64,000 nucleotides of DNA from JADKIH01 sp031385005. Its GTDB lineage: Bacteria > Bacteroidota > Bacteroidia > AKYH767-A > 2013-40CM-41-45. The notes under the pieces were generated by a model. It saw only the letters and a program-made list of their open reading frames with translations, was not told the origin of the DNA and did no database searches. Numbering within the stretch: position 1 is the first letter of the stretch; the number at the start of each line of letters is the position of its first letter. The stretch is from contig JANNBB010000035.1 in assembly GCA_031385005.1 (NCBI GenBank), positions 1-64,000 of the forward strand. The letters are read 5' to 3'. A program made the position numbers and the translations under genes. Shown here piece after piece: positions 27,698 to 37,307 of this stretch.

Positions 27698-30553
27698 TTA
27701 AACAGTTTCTTCAATATAAGACTCTATGGAAGGACAAGAACACACTAGATTCCTGTCGCCATAAGCATTATCAACTCTGCCAACAGAAGGCCAAAATTTA
27801 TTCTGACTCAGGTAAGAAAGCGGAAAAGCCGCTTTTTTCCTTGAATATTGGTGTCTCCAGGTATCATTCGTCAATTCCTGCATGGTATGAGGAGCATTTT
27901 TAAGAACATTTTCTTTTTTGTCTGTTTTGCCATTTTCGATTTCTTCAATCTCTTTACGGATTTCTATCAAGGCATCGCAAAAACGATCAAGTTCCTCTTT
28001 GGGCTCGCTTTCCGTTGGTTCAATCATGATCGTTCCGGCTACAGGGAAGGACATGGTAGGGGCATGAAAGCCATAATCCATCAGTCTTTTTGCTATATCT
28101 TCAACTTCAATTCCGGCAGTTTGTTTGAATGGTCTGCAATCCAAAATCATTTCGTGGGCAACACGGTTTTTTGATCCTGTATAAAGAACTGAATAATGAT
28201 TTTCTAATCTGGCTTTAATGTAATTCGCATTTAAGATGGCATATTTTGTTGCATCTAAAACACCTTGTGCGCCTAACATTCGGATATATCCATAAGAAAT
28301 AAGTAAAATACTCGCACTTCCCCAAGGTGCAGCTGAAATTGCTGTAGTATTGCCACCGGTTTTAATCAAGGGATGAGAAGGTAAAAACGGCGCAAGATGT
28401 TTGGCAACTCCAATGGGTCCCATTCCGGGTCCGCCACCTCCGTGTGGTATGGCAAATGTTTTATGCAAATTTAAATGACAGACATCTGCACCAATGGTTG
28501 CCGGATTGGTAAGTCCGACTTGCGCATTCATATTCGCTCCGTCCATATAAACCTGACCGCCATTGTCGTGAATGATTTTGGTAATTTCTTTGATTCCTTC
28601 TTCAAACACGCCATGGGTAGAAGGGTAGGTAACCATCAATCCCGAAAGTTCCGACTTATGTTGTTCCGCTTTGTTTCGCAGATCTGTGATATCGATATTC
28701 CCATTTTCATCGCACTTAACAACCACTACTTTCATGCCTGCCATAACAGCACTTGCGGGATTGGTTCCATGTGCTGAAGAGGGAATTAGAACAGTATTGC
28801 GATGACTGTCGCCGCGACTTAAATGATAAGCGCGAATGACCATCAATCCTGCATATTCTCCCTGTGCTCCTGAATTTGGCTGTAACGATACGGCATCAAA
28901 ACCGGTAATTACTTTCAGGTATTCTTCCAATTCGGTTATAATCTGACTATAGCCAAGTGCCTGATCAACCGGAGCAAAAGGATGTATTCCCGACCATTCC
29001 GGCCAGCTCACAGGGATCATTTCGCTTGTGGCATTCAGCTTCATTGTGCAACTTCCTAAAGGAATCATCGAATGATTTAACGACAAATCTTTTTTCTCCA
29101 ACATGGAAATATATCGCAACATCTCCGACTCGGAATGATGGTTATTGAAAACCGGATGTGTTAAAAATGGTTGCTTGCGACATAGATTTCCCAATAAAAC
29201 CGATGTGCTTTTTTGAGTAACAGGTTTTTTTGAACCACAGGCTTCTGAAAGCACAGAAATTATTTCTTCCAATTCTTCGTGACCTACGCTTTCATCTATG
29301 CTGATAGAGAAAGTTGTTCCTTCTAAATAGTTAAAGTTGATTCCGTTTTTCAGAGACGTCTCTTTAACCGCAGTTAATCGGCTGCCGGCATCCAGGTGAA
29401 TGGTATCAAAAAATGTCTTATTCAGAACAGAATAACCAAGTGCTTTTGCTGCTGTTGAAAGTTCAACTGCTTTTGAATGGATATCGGATGCGATTTTTTT
29501 CAAACCATCCGGACCATGATATACGGCATACATTCCTGCCATCACTGCAAGTAAAACTTGTGCTGTACAAATATTGGAAGTCGCTTTGTCGCGTCGGATA
29601 TGTTGTTCGCGCGTCTGCAAAGCCATACGCAATGCCCTGTTCCCATGTGCATCAATCGAAACACCGATGATTCTTCCAGGCATATCTCTTTTATAACTTT
29701 CCCGGGCACCTAAAAATGCTGCATGTGGTCCGCCATATCCAATCGGAACTCCAAACCGCTGCGAATTTCCTAAAACGACATCTGCGCCGAATTCACCGGG
29801 TGGTGTCAGTAAAACAAGTGCCATCAGATCAGAAGCTACTGCCACCTGAATTCCTCTTGCTTTCGCTTTTTCAATAAACGATTTATAATCTCTTATTTCT
29901 CCGTTACAAGAAGGGTATTGTAACAATATTCCAAAAACATCATCTCCGGGAGCTTTTTTTTCAGGACCATCAATTACCAGCTCAATTCCTAATGGTGCAG
30001 AACGAGTCTTCAATACGTCTATCGTTTGAGGAAAGCAGTCGTTTGCAACATAAAATTTATTGGCAGTTTGTTTTTCTTTTGGGCGGGAAGCGAAGAACAT
30101 GTGCATGGCTTCCGCCGCTGCCGTCGCTTCATCTAGCAAAGATGCATTGGTAATCTCCATGCCTGTCAGGTCCAATACCATCGTCTGGTAATTTAACAAT
30201 GCTTCCAGTCTTCCCTGAGAAATTTCGGCCTGATAAGGTGTATATGCCGTATACCAACCCGGATTTTCAAATACGTTTCTCAAAATTACTCCAGGAGTAA
30301 TGGTATTGTAATAACCCGTTCCAATGTATGAACGAAATACTTTATTCTTAGCGGCAACTTTTCTCAATGCCTTTAGGAAATTATTTTCTGTTTCAGCTTC
30401 CGGCAATTTCAAACCTGTTTTCAAGCGAATCGAAGCAGGTATTGTTTCATCTATCAACTGATCGATTGATTGAACCCCGATTTCTTTCAACATGCTTACT
30501 AAGTCTTTTTCATCCGGTCCGATGTGACGCGCCGCAAATTCAGATTTATGCAT
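27698..30553 (-). CDS. gcvP: Glycine dehydrogenase (decarboxylating), P protein of the glycine cleavage system
   Basis: The PLP enzyme decarboxylates glycine and passes the aminomethyl group to the lipoyl H protein. It has 951 residues, the fused long form. Both halves are seen: the N-terminal half (YTPYQAEISQGRLEALLNYQ, DEATAAAEAM) and the C-terminal half with the PLP-lysine string NLHKTFAIPHGGGGPGMGP. The regions LGSCTMKLNA and PNSGAQGEYAGL are conserved. H, T and L partners are not in this window. It starts at ATG with an exact -7 element 27 bases upstream. Confidence 0.97.
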   Translation of the reverse strand: MHKSEFAARHIGPDEKDLVSMLKEIGVQSIDQLIDETIPASIRLKTGLKLPEAETENNFLKALRKVAAKNKVFRSYIGTGYYNTITPGVILRNVFENPGWYTAYTPYQAEISQGRLEALLNYQTMVLDLTGMEITNASLLDEATAAAEAMHMFFASRPKEKQTANKFYVANDCFPQTIDVLKTRSAPLGIELVIDGPEKKAPGDDVFGILLQYPSCNGEIRDYKSFIEKAKARGIQVAVASDLMALVLLTPPGEFGADVVLGNSQRFGVPIGYGGPHAAFLGARESYKRDMPGRIIGVSIDAHGNRALRMALQTREQHIRRDKATSNICTAQVLLAVMAGMYAVYHGPDGLKKIASDIHSKAVELSTAAKALGYSVLNKTFFDTIHLDAGSRLTAVKETSLKNGINFNYLEGTTFSISIDESVGHEELEEIISVLSEACGSKKPVTQKSTSVLLGNLCRKQPFLTHPVFNNHHSESEMLRYISMLEKKDLSLNHSMIPLGSCTMKLNATSEMIPVSWPEWSGIHPFAPVDQALGYSQIITELEEYLKVITGFDAVSLQPNSGAQGEYAGLMVIRAYHLSRGDSHRNTVLIPSSAHGTNPASAVMAGMKVVVVKCDENGNIDITDLRNKAEQHKSELSGLMVTYPSTHGVFEEGIKEITKIIHDNGGQVYMDGANMNAQVGLTNPATIGADVCHLNLHKTFAIPHGGGGPGMGPIGVAKHLAPFLPSHPLIKTGGNTTAISAAPWGSASILLISYGYIRMLGAQGVLDATKYAILNANYIKARLENHYSVLYTGSKNRVAHEMILDCRPFKQTAGIEVEDIAKRLMDYGFHAPTMSFPVAGTIMIEPTESEPKEELDRFCDALIEIRKEIEEIENGKTDKKENVLKNAPHTMQELTNDTWRHQYSRKKAAFPLSYLSQNKFWPSVGRVDNAYGDRNLVCSCPSIESYIEETV

Positions 30554-31021
30554 TTCTGTAAATTATATATAAACGGCCGCAAAGTTAGTTGTTTTAGAGA
30601 ATCTTTAGCAATAATAATGTAACCGATTTCAGCTTTCCCTCATGGATGTTCAACGTGAAACAATAACCGGAAAAGTGATTTTTATAATACACTTGAAGCA
30701 GAAGTTTCATTTACCCTGAAGTCCGAAAATCGAGTTTGATTCAGTTATATGTTAACATAGGTCATTCGTATACTTTTTTCTTCATTAAATTCTTGAAGAT
30801 TAATCTGTTTTACCTGAATACCCTGTTTTTTCTTAATTTTATTTACCTGAAAAAAGGGTGTTAACTGTTTTATTTGGATTAAAATTCCTGAACATTCAAA
30901 ATACGTTGGTCTATGATATTCCACCAACTTCTGACTTTTAAGTTTTTACTGCTCATAAGTATTTAATTAATCAGGTGATTTGAAAAAGGGTTATTCTTTT
31001 ATTGTATTTTTGAATTAAATT
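30554..31021. other. Divergent intergenic region with promoters for gcvP and the next operon
   Basis: On the minus strand TAACTTTG (30580-30587) is an exact -7 element for gcvP, with ATTG about 21 bases upstream as a possible -33 element. On the plus strand TATTTTTG (31005-31012) with TTTG at 30979-30982 (22-base gap) faces the gene at 31022, although the leader would be only a few bases. A 60-codon minus-strand frame (30745-30927) has no recognisable features and is not called. Confidence 0.5.
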
Positions 31022-31900
31022 ATGAATAAGTTAAACAAAGCGCTTTTAATAGTAATTCTGGCTTTTTCAGTTTTACCTGCTTCAGCTCAGGATACCCTGT
31101 TACTCATTTCCGGAAAGAAAATTATTGCCTCCTCTGTTGATATCCGCGACAATAAAATCGCTTACAAAAAAAATGTACCGGGAAGTAAATTAAAAACCAT
31201 CGATCCGGAAAGGGTTTTCTCTATAATTTATAAGGATGGAAGGGAACAACTAATCTATCAATCAGACTCCCTTGACCCTATCGATTTTAAAGTCGAGGAA
31301 ATGCGTTCTTTCATTTATGGTGAATTGGATGCCATGAAATATTATAAAAACAATGTCGTAAAAGGCATGGGAATTATCATCGGTGGAAGTTCAGCATTAC
31401 TTGGTTTTTATGGAATCATAATTTCTCCTTTATATTCCACTATCGTCGGTTCTTTTTCTCCTGATGTTAAGAAAGCGATGTCTTTTAGAGTTGGCGGAAA
31501 TGCTGCCGAAAAATTCGGAATACCCTCGCAAAAATATGTAAACGAGGTTTCCGGTAAAACACTAAATACTGTTTTAACAGCCAACGATAGAATCAAATTG
31601 GCACGTGCTTGCATGAAAACAGAAAAAGAAACATCGCTCGATTCAGCTGTTGCTTTAATTAACTCCCGATTTGATTGTCACCGCGTAAATGCCGCTAATG
31701 AGAACGGTACATTGCATTTATACCGCACCCAACCCGCTTCATTACTCGACAACGAAGCTTATCGGGAAGGATTTGAAAAAAAGGTGCGGGATTACAAAAT
31801 CAAAAATGCAATGCTTTACGGAATTATCAGTTTTGTCACCGGTAGTATTGCATTGAGTATCGTATTGAAGGATGATAATAACAATAAAGAAGTTCAGTAG
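31022..31900 (+). CDS. Uncharacterised secreted/membrane protein
   Basis: The protein has 292 residues and a signal peptide (MNKLNKALLIVILAFSVLPASAQ). A short beta-rich domain (LLLISGKKIIASSVDIRDNKIAYK, where a material such as a metal-stress sensor fold is only a guess) is followed by hydrophobic segments at ~115-145 and ~262-280. It therefore has two possible membrane helices around a soluble linker. I do not recognise a named family; similar proteins are common in Bacteroidota. Its 3' end overlaps the next gene by 29 bases, so the three genes 31022-33184 probably form one operon. Confidence 0.6.
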   Translation: MNKLNKALLIVILAFSVLPASAQDTLLLISGKKIIASSVDIRDNKIAYKKNVPGSKLKTIDPERVFSIIYKDGREQLIYQSDSLDPIDFKVEEMRSFIYGELDAMKYYKNNVVKGMGIIIGGSSALLGFYGIIISPLYSTIVGSFSPDVKKAMSFRVGGNAAEKFGIPSQKYVNEVSGKTLNTVLTANDRIKLARACMKTEKETSLDSAVALINSRFDCHRVNAANENGTLHLYRTQPASLLDNEAYREGFEKKVRDYKIKNAMLYGIISFVTGSIALSIVLKDDNNNKEVQ

Positions 31901-32765
31901 TATCCGGAATTCCTTAAATCGAATTTTTCATGATTTTATTTTTGGCAATTTTTTTATTGCCACCTGCATAACCGGACTCATCTTTACTACTTTTTTACTT
32001 AACGGAATTCCAATAGCAGTAACACCGTTTACTTTATTTTTAACGCTTGCAACTTTTCTGCATTACAATTTACATCGACTGTCGTTTAACATTAACTTTT
32101 CAGGGAAAAAAAATATTTTTCATTCTGTCAAAAATTTACGGATAAATAATTGGGAAAAGTTTTTCTTTTTTGTCGCAACCCTTTCTCTAATCATCTGTGC
32201 TTTCTTTATTCCGCTGAAAGTATACTTATACCTGATCCCTCTTTCTATACTGACTCTTGCATACTCTATTCCATTCGTTCCGCTAAAAGGCAATTGGCAC
32301 CGCCTCTCCGATTTCTATTTTATTAAAATTCCGCTGGTTTCATTCGTATGGGCTTTCTCAACAACCATACTTCCCTTAGTTGAACAAAATATTCATGTCG
32401 TTTCACCGTTCGTGTTTTATCAGGTGCTAAGTAGATGCTTATTCATTTTTGCCTTGTGCATTCCATTCGAAATCCGTGATATTGAACAAGACAGTCAGCG
32501 CGGTATTAAAACTCTTCCATTCGTACTTGGCATAAAAAAGACACAACTGGTCGGAATATTTACCATTATTCTGGAAATAATTATTCATCATTTAATGTAT
32601 AATATTTCTGTATATTCGATAATCGCTTTAGATGCTACTTCCGTCGTTGCACTACTCTGGATATTAAATGAAAAAAATAAAGGATCTTACTTCTATAAAT
32701 TTTTTGTTGATGGAACCATGTTGTTGCGATTTTTGTTTTTATTTTTAGCCATAAACTTCTCATGA
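31872..32765 (+). CDS. UbiA-like prenyltransferase-family membrane protein
   Basis: The 297-residue protein has about eight hydrophobic segments. Near residue 200 it has the second Asp-rich motif of UbiA prenyltransferases as RDIEQDSQRGIKTLP. The first UbiA motif (NxxxD) is not present; the equivalent loop reads LHYNLHRLSF. The loss of the first diphosphate-binding motif makes catalysis uncertain. It starts at the ATG overlapping the upstream gene and overlaps the next gene by four bases. Substrate unknown. Confidence 0.65.
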   Translation: MIITIKKFSSIRNSLNRIFHDFIFGNFFIATCITGLIFTTFLLNGIPIAVTPFTLFLTLATFLHYNLHRLSFNINFSGKKNIFHSVKNLRINNWEKFFFFVATLSLIICAFFIPLKVYLYLIPLSILTLAYSIPFVPLKGNWHRLSDFYFIKIPLVSFVWAFSTTILPLVEQNIHVVSPFVFYQVLSRCLFIFALCIPFEIRDIEQDSQRGIKTLPFVLGIKKTQLVGIFTIILEIIIHHLMYNISVYSIIALDATSVVALLWILNEKNKGSYFYKFFVDGTMLLRFLFLFLAINFS

Positions 32766-33184
32766 AAAATTACGATAAAATAGTTTTCGAAAAAATGGTT
32801 TTAATTGCCCGTAACGACGACAAGCAAGCCGAACAATGGCTAATGGATAATGATTATCAAGAATTAAAAGAGTTTTGGGATGCTTATGCAGGTATGGAAA
32901 AGTCATTCAAATGGCTTTTAGAAAATGACTACAGGCAACTCGCCGCTACCGTCGATGCGCTCAATGGAAACGATCAGGCAAAAGTATTTTTACTCTCCAG
33001 TGGAAATCGTGAATTAGCTGCATTTGTCGATGCTTCAGCCGGAAGCAAAAATGCAGTTGTCTGGTTACTGAAGTTTAAACATCCTGGATGGGTGCTTGTT
33101 GCGAAAGAAATCTTCGACAAAGAGAAGAAAAAAGACAGAAGTTTTTTTTCTAGCTTTTTAAACTTTGGTAACCCTTTCAGGTAA
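32762..33184 (+). CDS. Small protein of four 25-residue helical repeats
   Basis: The protein has 140 residues. After a 22-residue leader it consists of four units of 25 residues (23-47, 48-72, 73-97, 98-122). The first three share a pattern of WL/FL, then a turn around residue 8-10, then L..fvDA..G; the fourth is degenerate. This suggests stacked helical hairpins. The tail is basic and Phe-rich (KKKDRSFFSSFLNFG). No known domain is recognised. It overlaps the UbiA-like gene by ATGA, and its last 27 bases overlap the 3' end of convergent hemL. Confidence 0.65.
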   Translation: MKNYDKIVFEKMVLIARNDDKQAEQWLMDNDYQELKEFWDAYAGMEKSFKWLLENDYRQLAATVDALNGNDQAKVFLLSSGNRELAAFVDASAGSKNAVVWLLKFKHPGWVLVAKEIFDKEKKKDRSFFSSFLNFGNPFR

Positions 33185-34489
33185 TTCTTCAAATACACTA
33201 TCCAGCGAATTGCAAATTTCCTGCGCTGCCGCATCTAAAATTTCTTTTGTATGCGCCGCCGAAATAAAACCAACTTCATATCCCGAAGGACCAAAGTAAA
33301 TTCCTCTTTGCAGCATATCGTGGTAGAGCTTTCCAAAAGTATTCATGCTTGCCGGATCAATATCTTCAGAAGTACGGATAAACTCCTTTTCCGTAAACGC
33401 AAACCAGAAAACAGATCCGATGCTAAATACCTTAAATGGATACTTTTTGTTTTTCGAAAATGTATTCAGCTTGTCAACAAACATTTTAGTTTTATTCTCC
33501 AGATCCGAATAAAAATTATTTTTCAGACATTCTTCCAATTGCGCAAATCCTGCTGCCATCGCAACCGGATTTCCGGATAATGTTCCACCCTGATACACAT
33601 CACCATCCGGAGAAATCTTTTTCATTATTTCATGACTCGATCCATATGCTCCCACAGGCATTCCTCCGCCAATAATTTTTCCATAGGTAATAATGTCCGG
33701 CGCAATTCCAAAATATCCGGCCGCACCTTCAAATCCTATTCTGAATCCTGAAATCACTTCATCAAAAATTAACAGGATATTATTTTTCTTCGTTATGTCA
33801 CGTAAAAAATGTAAGAAACTTTCATCCTGCAATAAAAGTCCATTGTTAGCCGGTATCGGTTCAATAATAATTGCTGCCAGATCATGAGCAAAATCGGAAA
33901 CGGCAATCTCTACGGCACGACGATCATTTAACGGAAGTACCAATGTATCTTTTGCTACCGATTCCGTAACACCTGCCGATGAAGAAATGCCAAACGTACT
34001 GAGCCCACTTCCCGCCTTTACCAACAATGAATCAAAATGCCCATGATAACATCCATCAAACTTAATGATCAGGGGCCTTCCTGTATAACCTCTTGCCAAT
34101 CGAATCGCCGACATAACGGCTTCCGTTCCGCTGGAAACAAAGCGAAGTTTTTCAATGAATCGATTGTGGTTTAATATTAATGATGCCAGATCGTTTTCTT
34201 TTTGTGTCGGCGCTCCAAATGTTGTCCCATTTTCCACTGCCTTAAAAATCGCTTCTCTTACTTTCGGATGATTATGACCTAAAATTAATGGTCCCCACGA
34301 ACAACAAAAATCAGTGAATTTATTCCCATCTGCATCCCAGATTGTGCAGCCATCTCCCTTTTCAATAAACAAAGGAGTTCCACCAACAGATTTAAATGCA
34401 CGAACAGGCGAATTAACTCCTCCCGGAAAATATTCTTTCGCTTTTTTATATAAAGATTCGGATTTGCTTGTATTTATCGGTCGTTTCAT
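33158..34489 (-). CDS. hemL: Glutamate-1-semialdehyde 2,1-aminomutase
   Basis: This enzyme makes 5-aminolevulinate from glutamate-1-semialdehyde in the C5 tetrapyrrole pathway. It has 443 residues. The N-terminal FPGGVNSPVRAF string is diagnostic. The PLP-lysine string is TYGKIIGGGMPVGAYG, and SSGTEAVMSAIRLARGYTGR plus YHGHFDSLLVKAGSG are conserved. Its promoter is TAACTTTG at 34519-34526, 30 bases before the ATG. Its 3' end overlaps the repeat-protein gene on the other strand by 27 bases. Confidence 0.95.
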   Translation of the reverse strand: MKRPINTSKSESLYKKAKEYFPGGVNSPVRAFKSVGGTPLFIEKGDGCTIWDADGNKFTDFCCSWGPLILGHNHPKVREAIFKAVENGTTFGAPTQKENDLASLILNHNRFIEKLRFVSSGTEAVMSAIRLARGYTGRPLIIKFDGCYHGHFDSLLVKAGSGLSTFGISSSAGVTESVAKDTLVLPLNDRRAVEIAVSDFAHDLAAIIIEPIPANNGLLLQDESFLHFLRDITKKNNILLIFDEVISGFRIGFEGAAGYFGIAPDIITYGKIIGGGMPVGAYGSSHEIMKKISPDGDVYQGGTLSGNPVAMAAGFAQLEECLKNNFYSDLENKTKMFVDKLNTFSKNKKYPFKVFSIGSVFWFAFTEKEFIRTSEDIDPASMNTFGKLYHDMLQRGIYFGPSGYEVGFISAAHTKEILDAAAQEICNSLDSVFEELPERVTKV

Positions 34490-34518
34490 AATTGTTAAAA
34501 TAGCTTTTTATTAAAGTG

Positions 34519-34526
34519 CAAAGTTA
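34519..34526 (-). promoter_or_regulatory. Candidate -7 promoter element of hemL (TAACTTTG)
   Basis: It is an exact consensus match on the minus strand, identical to the gcvP element, and 30 bases from the ATG. Confidence 0.5.
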
Positions 34527-34637
34527 GGAACTTATAAATAACCTGATGTCGAAACAGAGTTAATTTGTCAGGTTAATGTATGATTATTTCATACGATCCT
34601 GTTTAATCTTTTTTAGTAACATTGCAACCGAAAATCG

Positions 34638-35960
34638 TTGCCTGTCTTAAAAAAAAATACTGTGATTCCTTTTATAAATAACCTGGAATTTGCCCGTTCC
34701 CTTGACTTACAAGATCCACTAAAGGATTTTCGCGACAAATTCTATTTTCCAATTGTAAACGGAAAGGAAGTCATTTACTTCACAGGAAATTCCCTTGGAC
34801 TTCAACCTAAATCTACCCAGGATTATGTTTTAAGGGAATTGGAAGATTGGGCAACTTATGGAGTCGAGGGACATTTTCACGCCCACATGCCCTGGTATAC
34901 CTACCAGGATTTTCTCACCGATCAGTTGGCTGAACTTCTTGGAGCTAAACCAATTGAAGTCGTGTCCATGAATTCGCTCACAACCAATCTGCATCTTTTG
35001 CTTGTTTCATTTTATCGCCCTTCGCCAACTCGTTTTAAAATAATTTGCGAGTATGATGCATTTCCCTCCGATCTCTATGCCTTGCAATCGCAAGCCGCTT
35101 TTCACGGATTTGATCCGGATAAAACAATTATCGCCCTAAAGCCCAGAGTTGGTGAATACCTCCTGAGAGAAGAAGATATTATCGAAGCCATCGAAAGGGA
35201 AAAAGATTCTTTGTGTACAGTTATGTTAGGTGCGGTAAACTATTATACCGGCCAATATTTTGATTTAAAAAAAATAACAGAAGCAGCTCATCATGTAAAT
35301 GCAACAGTTGGCTTCAACCTCGCTCATGCAACCGGAAATGTTGTAATGAAATTACATGAATGGAACGTGGATTATGCCTGCTTCTGCAGTTACAAATATC
35401 TGAATGCAGGTCCGGGCGGCGTATCCGGTATCTTCATTCACGAGCGACTCTCAACAGATTCAAGTATCCCGCGCTTTGCCGGTTGGTGGGGAAATGATCC
35501 GGAGACACGCTTTTCTATTCCGAGAAATTTTGTTCCTGCTAAAGGAGCAAGGAGTTGGCAATTAAGCAATGCTCCTGTTTTGTCTATGTCAGCTCTCAAA
35601 GCTTCATTGGATATTTTTTCTGCCGCAGGATTAATTCGTTTGCGGGAGAAAAGTGAAAAACTAACAGGATATTTAGAATTTATAATCAATGAAATAAATC
35701 AGCATTTTATTTCAGCAGGAAAAGAATCGCCTGTAACCATCATCACACCTTCTGATCCAGCATTACGAGGTTGCCAGTTGTCTTTAATAATCAGCCAAAA
35801 GGGAAAACAATTGCACGAACAACTTACTCTCTCCGGAATTATCACCGATTGGCGCGAACCGAATGTTATTCGGGCAGCTCCTGTGCCTCTATATAATACC
35901 TTTGAAGATGTCTATCAATTCGGCATACTACTAAAAAAAGAATTGGGAAAATTAATTTAA
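34638..35960 (+). CDS. kynU: Kynureninase
   Basis: This PLP enzyme cleaves kynurenine or 3-hydroxykynurenine to anthranilate or 3-hydroxyanthranilate plus alanine. It has about 440 residues, the usual length. The strings YFTGNSLGLQPKST, NSLTTNLHLLLVSFY and DYACFCSYKYLNAGPGGVSG (with the PLP lysine in SYKY) are diagnostic. The start is unclear: TTG at 34638 is the first available codon, and GTG at 34662 (VIPFINNL) is an alternative. No ATG fits. It is three bases upstream of kmo's frame and forms an operon with it. Confidence 0.93.
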   Translation: MPVLKKNTVIPFINNLEFARSLDLQDPLKDFRDKFYFPIVNGKEVIYFTGNSLGLQPKSTQDYVLRELEDWATYGVEGHFHAHMPWYTYQDFLTDQLAELLGAKPIEVVSMNSLTTNLHLLLVSFYRPSPTRFKIICEYDAFPSDLYALQSQAAFHGFDPDKTIIALKPRVGEYLLREEDIIEAIEREKDSLCTVMLGAVNYYTGQYFDLKKITEAAHHVNATVGFNLAHATGNVVMKLHEWNVDYACFCSYKYLNAGPGGVSGIFIHERLSTDSSIPRFAGWWGNDPETRFSIPRNFVPAKGARSWQLSNAPVLSMSALKASLDIFSAAGLIRLREKSEKLTGYLEFIINEINQHFISAGKESPVTIITPSDPALRGCQLSLIISQKGKQLHEQLTLSGIITDWREPNVIRAAPVPLYNTFEDVYQFGILLKKELGKLI

Positions 35961-35972
35961 CGATTGTTGAAA

Positions 35973-37307
35973 ATGGGAAAACAGGAATCAAAAGAGATCC
36001 TAATACTCGGAGCCGGACTTGTCGGTTCGTTACTTTCAATTTACCTGGCTAAACGGGGGTACAACGTTCATATTTATGAAAGAAGACCGGATATGAGAAC
36101 GGAAAATATTCCCGCCGGACGCTCGATTAATCTTGCTTTATCTGATCGTGGATGGCGCGGTTTAAAGGGTGCCGGCATTGAAGACGAAATTCGAAAAGTA
36201 GCAATTCCCATGTATGGTAGAATGATGCATAACGTAAAGGGAGAATTATCTTATCAGCAATATGCCGAAAAAGGACAAGCGATTTATGCTACTTCAAGAG
36301 GTGTTCTCAATTGCGTGATGATGACGGAGGCCGAAAAGCATGGAGTAAAAATCAGTTTCAATGAGCGATGTATTGGTGTGGATCTCGAACACTCAACCGT
36401 TTCTTTCGAAAACAAAAAAGTTTCTACAGGCGTAATTTTTGGTACCGATGGCGCCTTTTCCGCCGCACGACTTCAAATGCAACTCAGTACCGATCGTTTC
36501 GAATATTCTCAAACGTACTTGCAGCATGGATATAAAGAACTCCTGATCCCTGCCGGTTCAAACAGTGCATACCTCATGGAAAAAAATGCATTGCACATCT
36601 GGCCGCGCGGAGGTTATATGCTAATCGCTCTTCCGAATATCGATGGTTCATTTACCTGTACGCTTTTCTTTCCTTTCGAAGGTAAGGACTCATTTGCTTC
36701 CATAAAAACCAAAGAAGATTGTGTCGCTTTTTTCGAAAGAGTTTTTCCGGATGTTATTCCTGTTATGCCTACACTCGTAGAAGATTTCTTTCACAATCCG
36801 ACGGGCTCTTTGGTAACGGTAAAATGTTTCCCGTGGTCCTATAAGGATAAAGCATGTCTCATCGGCGATTCTGCTCATGCCATCGTTCCATTTTACGGAC
36901 AAGGCATGAACTGTGGTTTTGAAGATTGTGTTGTAATGGATGAGATGATTGGCAAATATAAAGATGATTGGAAAAAAATATTTGAAGAATTTCAATTGTC
37001 AAGAAAACCCAATTCTGATGCCATTGCTGAATTGGCCTACATGAACTTTATCGAAATGCGCGACCTCGTAGGAAGTCCTCGTTTCCTTCTCCAAAAAAAG
37101 ATCGAAGCCCGTATACACGAAAAACATCCTTCCAAATGGTTACCCTTGTATTCTCAAGTCACCTTCAGCGACATTCCTTATTCCACTGCACTCGCCAATG
37201 GTAAAAGACAAGAGGAGATCATGAAAAAAGTTATGCAGTTGGAAGATATCGAAAACAAATGGGACAGCACAGAAGTTGAATCGATGATATTGAAACACAT
37301 TGCTTAA
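35973..37307 (+). CDS. kmo: Kynurenine 3-monooxygenase
   Basis: This FAD- and NADPH-dependent hydroxylase makes 3-hydroxykynurenine, the substrate of the adjacent kynureninase, on the path toward 3-hydroxyanthranilate and NAD. It has 444 residues. The N-terminal dinucleotide fold is LGAGLVGSLLSIYLAKRGYN. The strings RSINLALSDRGWRGL and LIGDSAHAIVPFYGQGMNC (second FAD motif) are family hallmarks. The ATG at 35973 is preferred over the TTG at 35964. haaO, tdo and formamidase are not in this window. It overlaps the PAP2-like gene by eight bases. Confidence 0.94.
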   Translation: MGKQESKEILILGAGLVGSLLSIYLAKRGYNVHIYERRPDMRTENIPAGRSINLALSDRGWRGLKGAGIEDEIRKVAIPMYGRMMHNVKGELSYQQYAEKGQAIYATSRGVLNCVMMTEAEKHGVKISFNERCIGVDLEHSTVSFENKKVSTGVIFGTDGAFSAARLQMQLSTDRFEYSQTYLQHGYKELLIPAGSNSAYLMEKNALHIWPRGGYMLIALPNIDGSFTCTLFFPFEGKDSFASIKTKEDCVAFFERVFPDVIPVMPTLVEDFFHNPTGSLVTVKCFPWSYKDKACLIGDSAHAIVPFYGQGMNCGFEDCVVMDEMIGKYKDDWKKIFEEFQLSRKPNSDAIAELAYMNFIEMRDLVGSPRFLLQKKIEARIHEKHPSKWLPLYSQVTFSDIPYSTALANGKRQEEIMKKVMQLEDIENKWDSTEVESMILKHIA

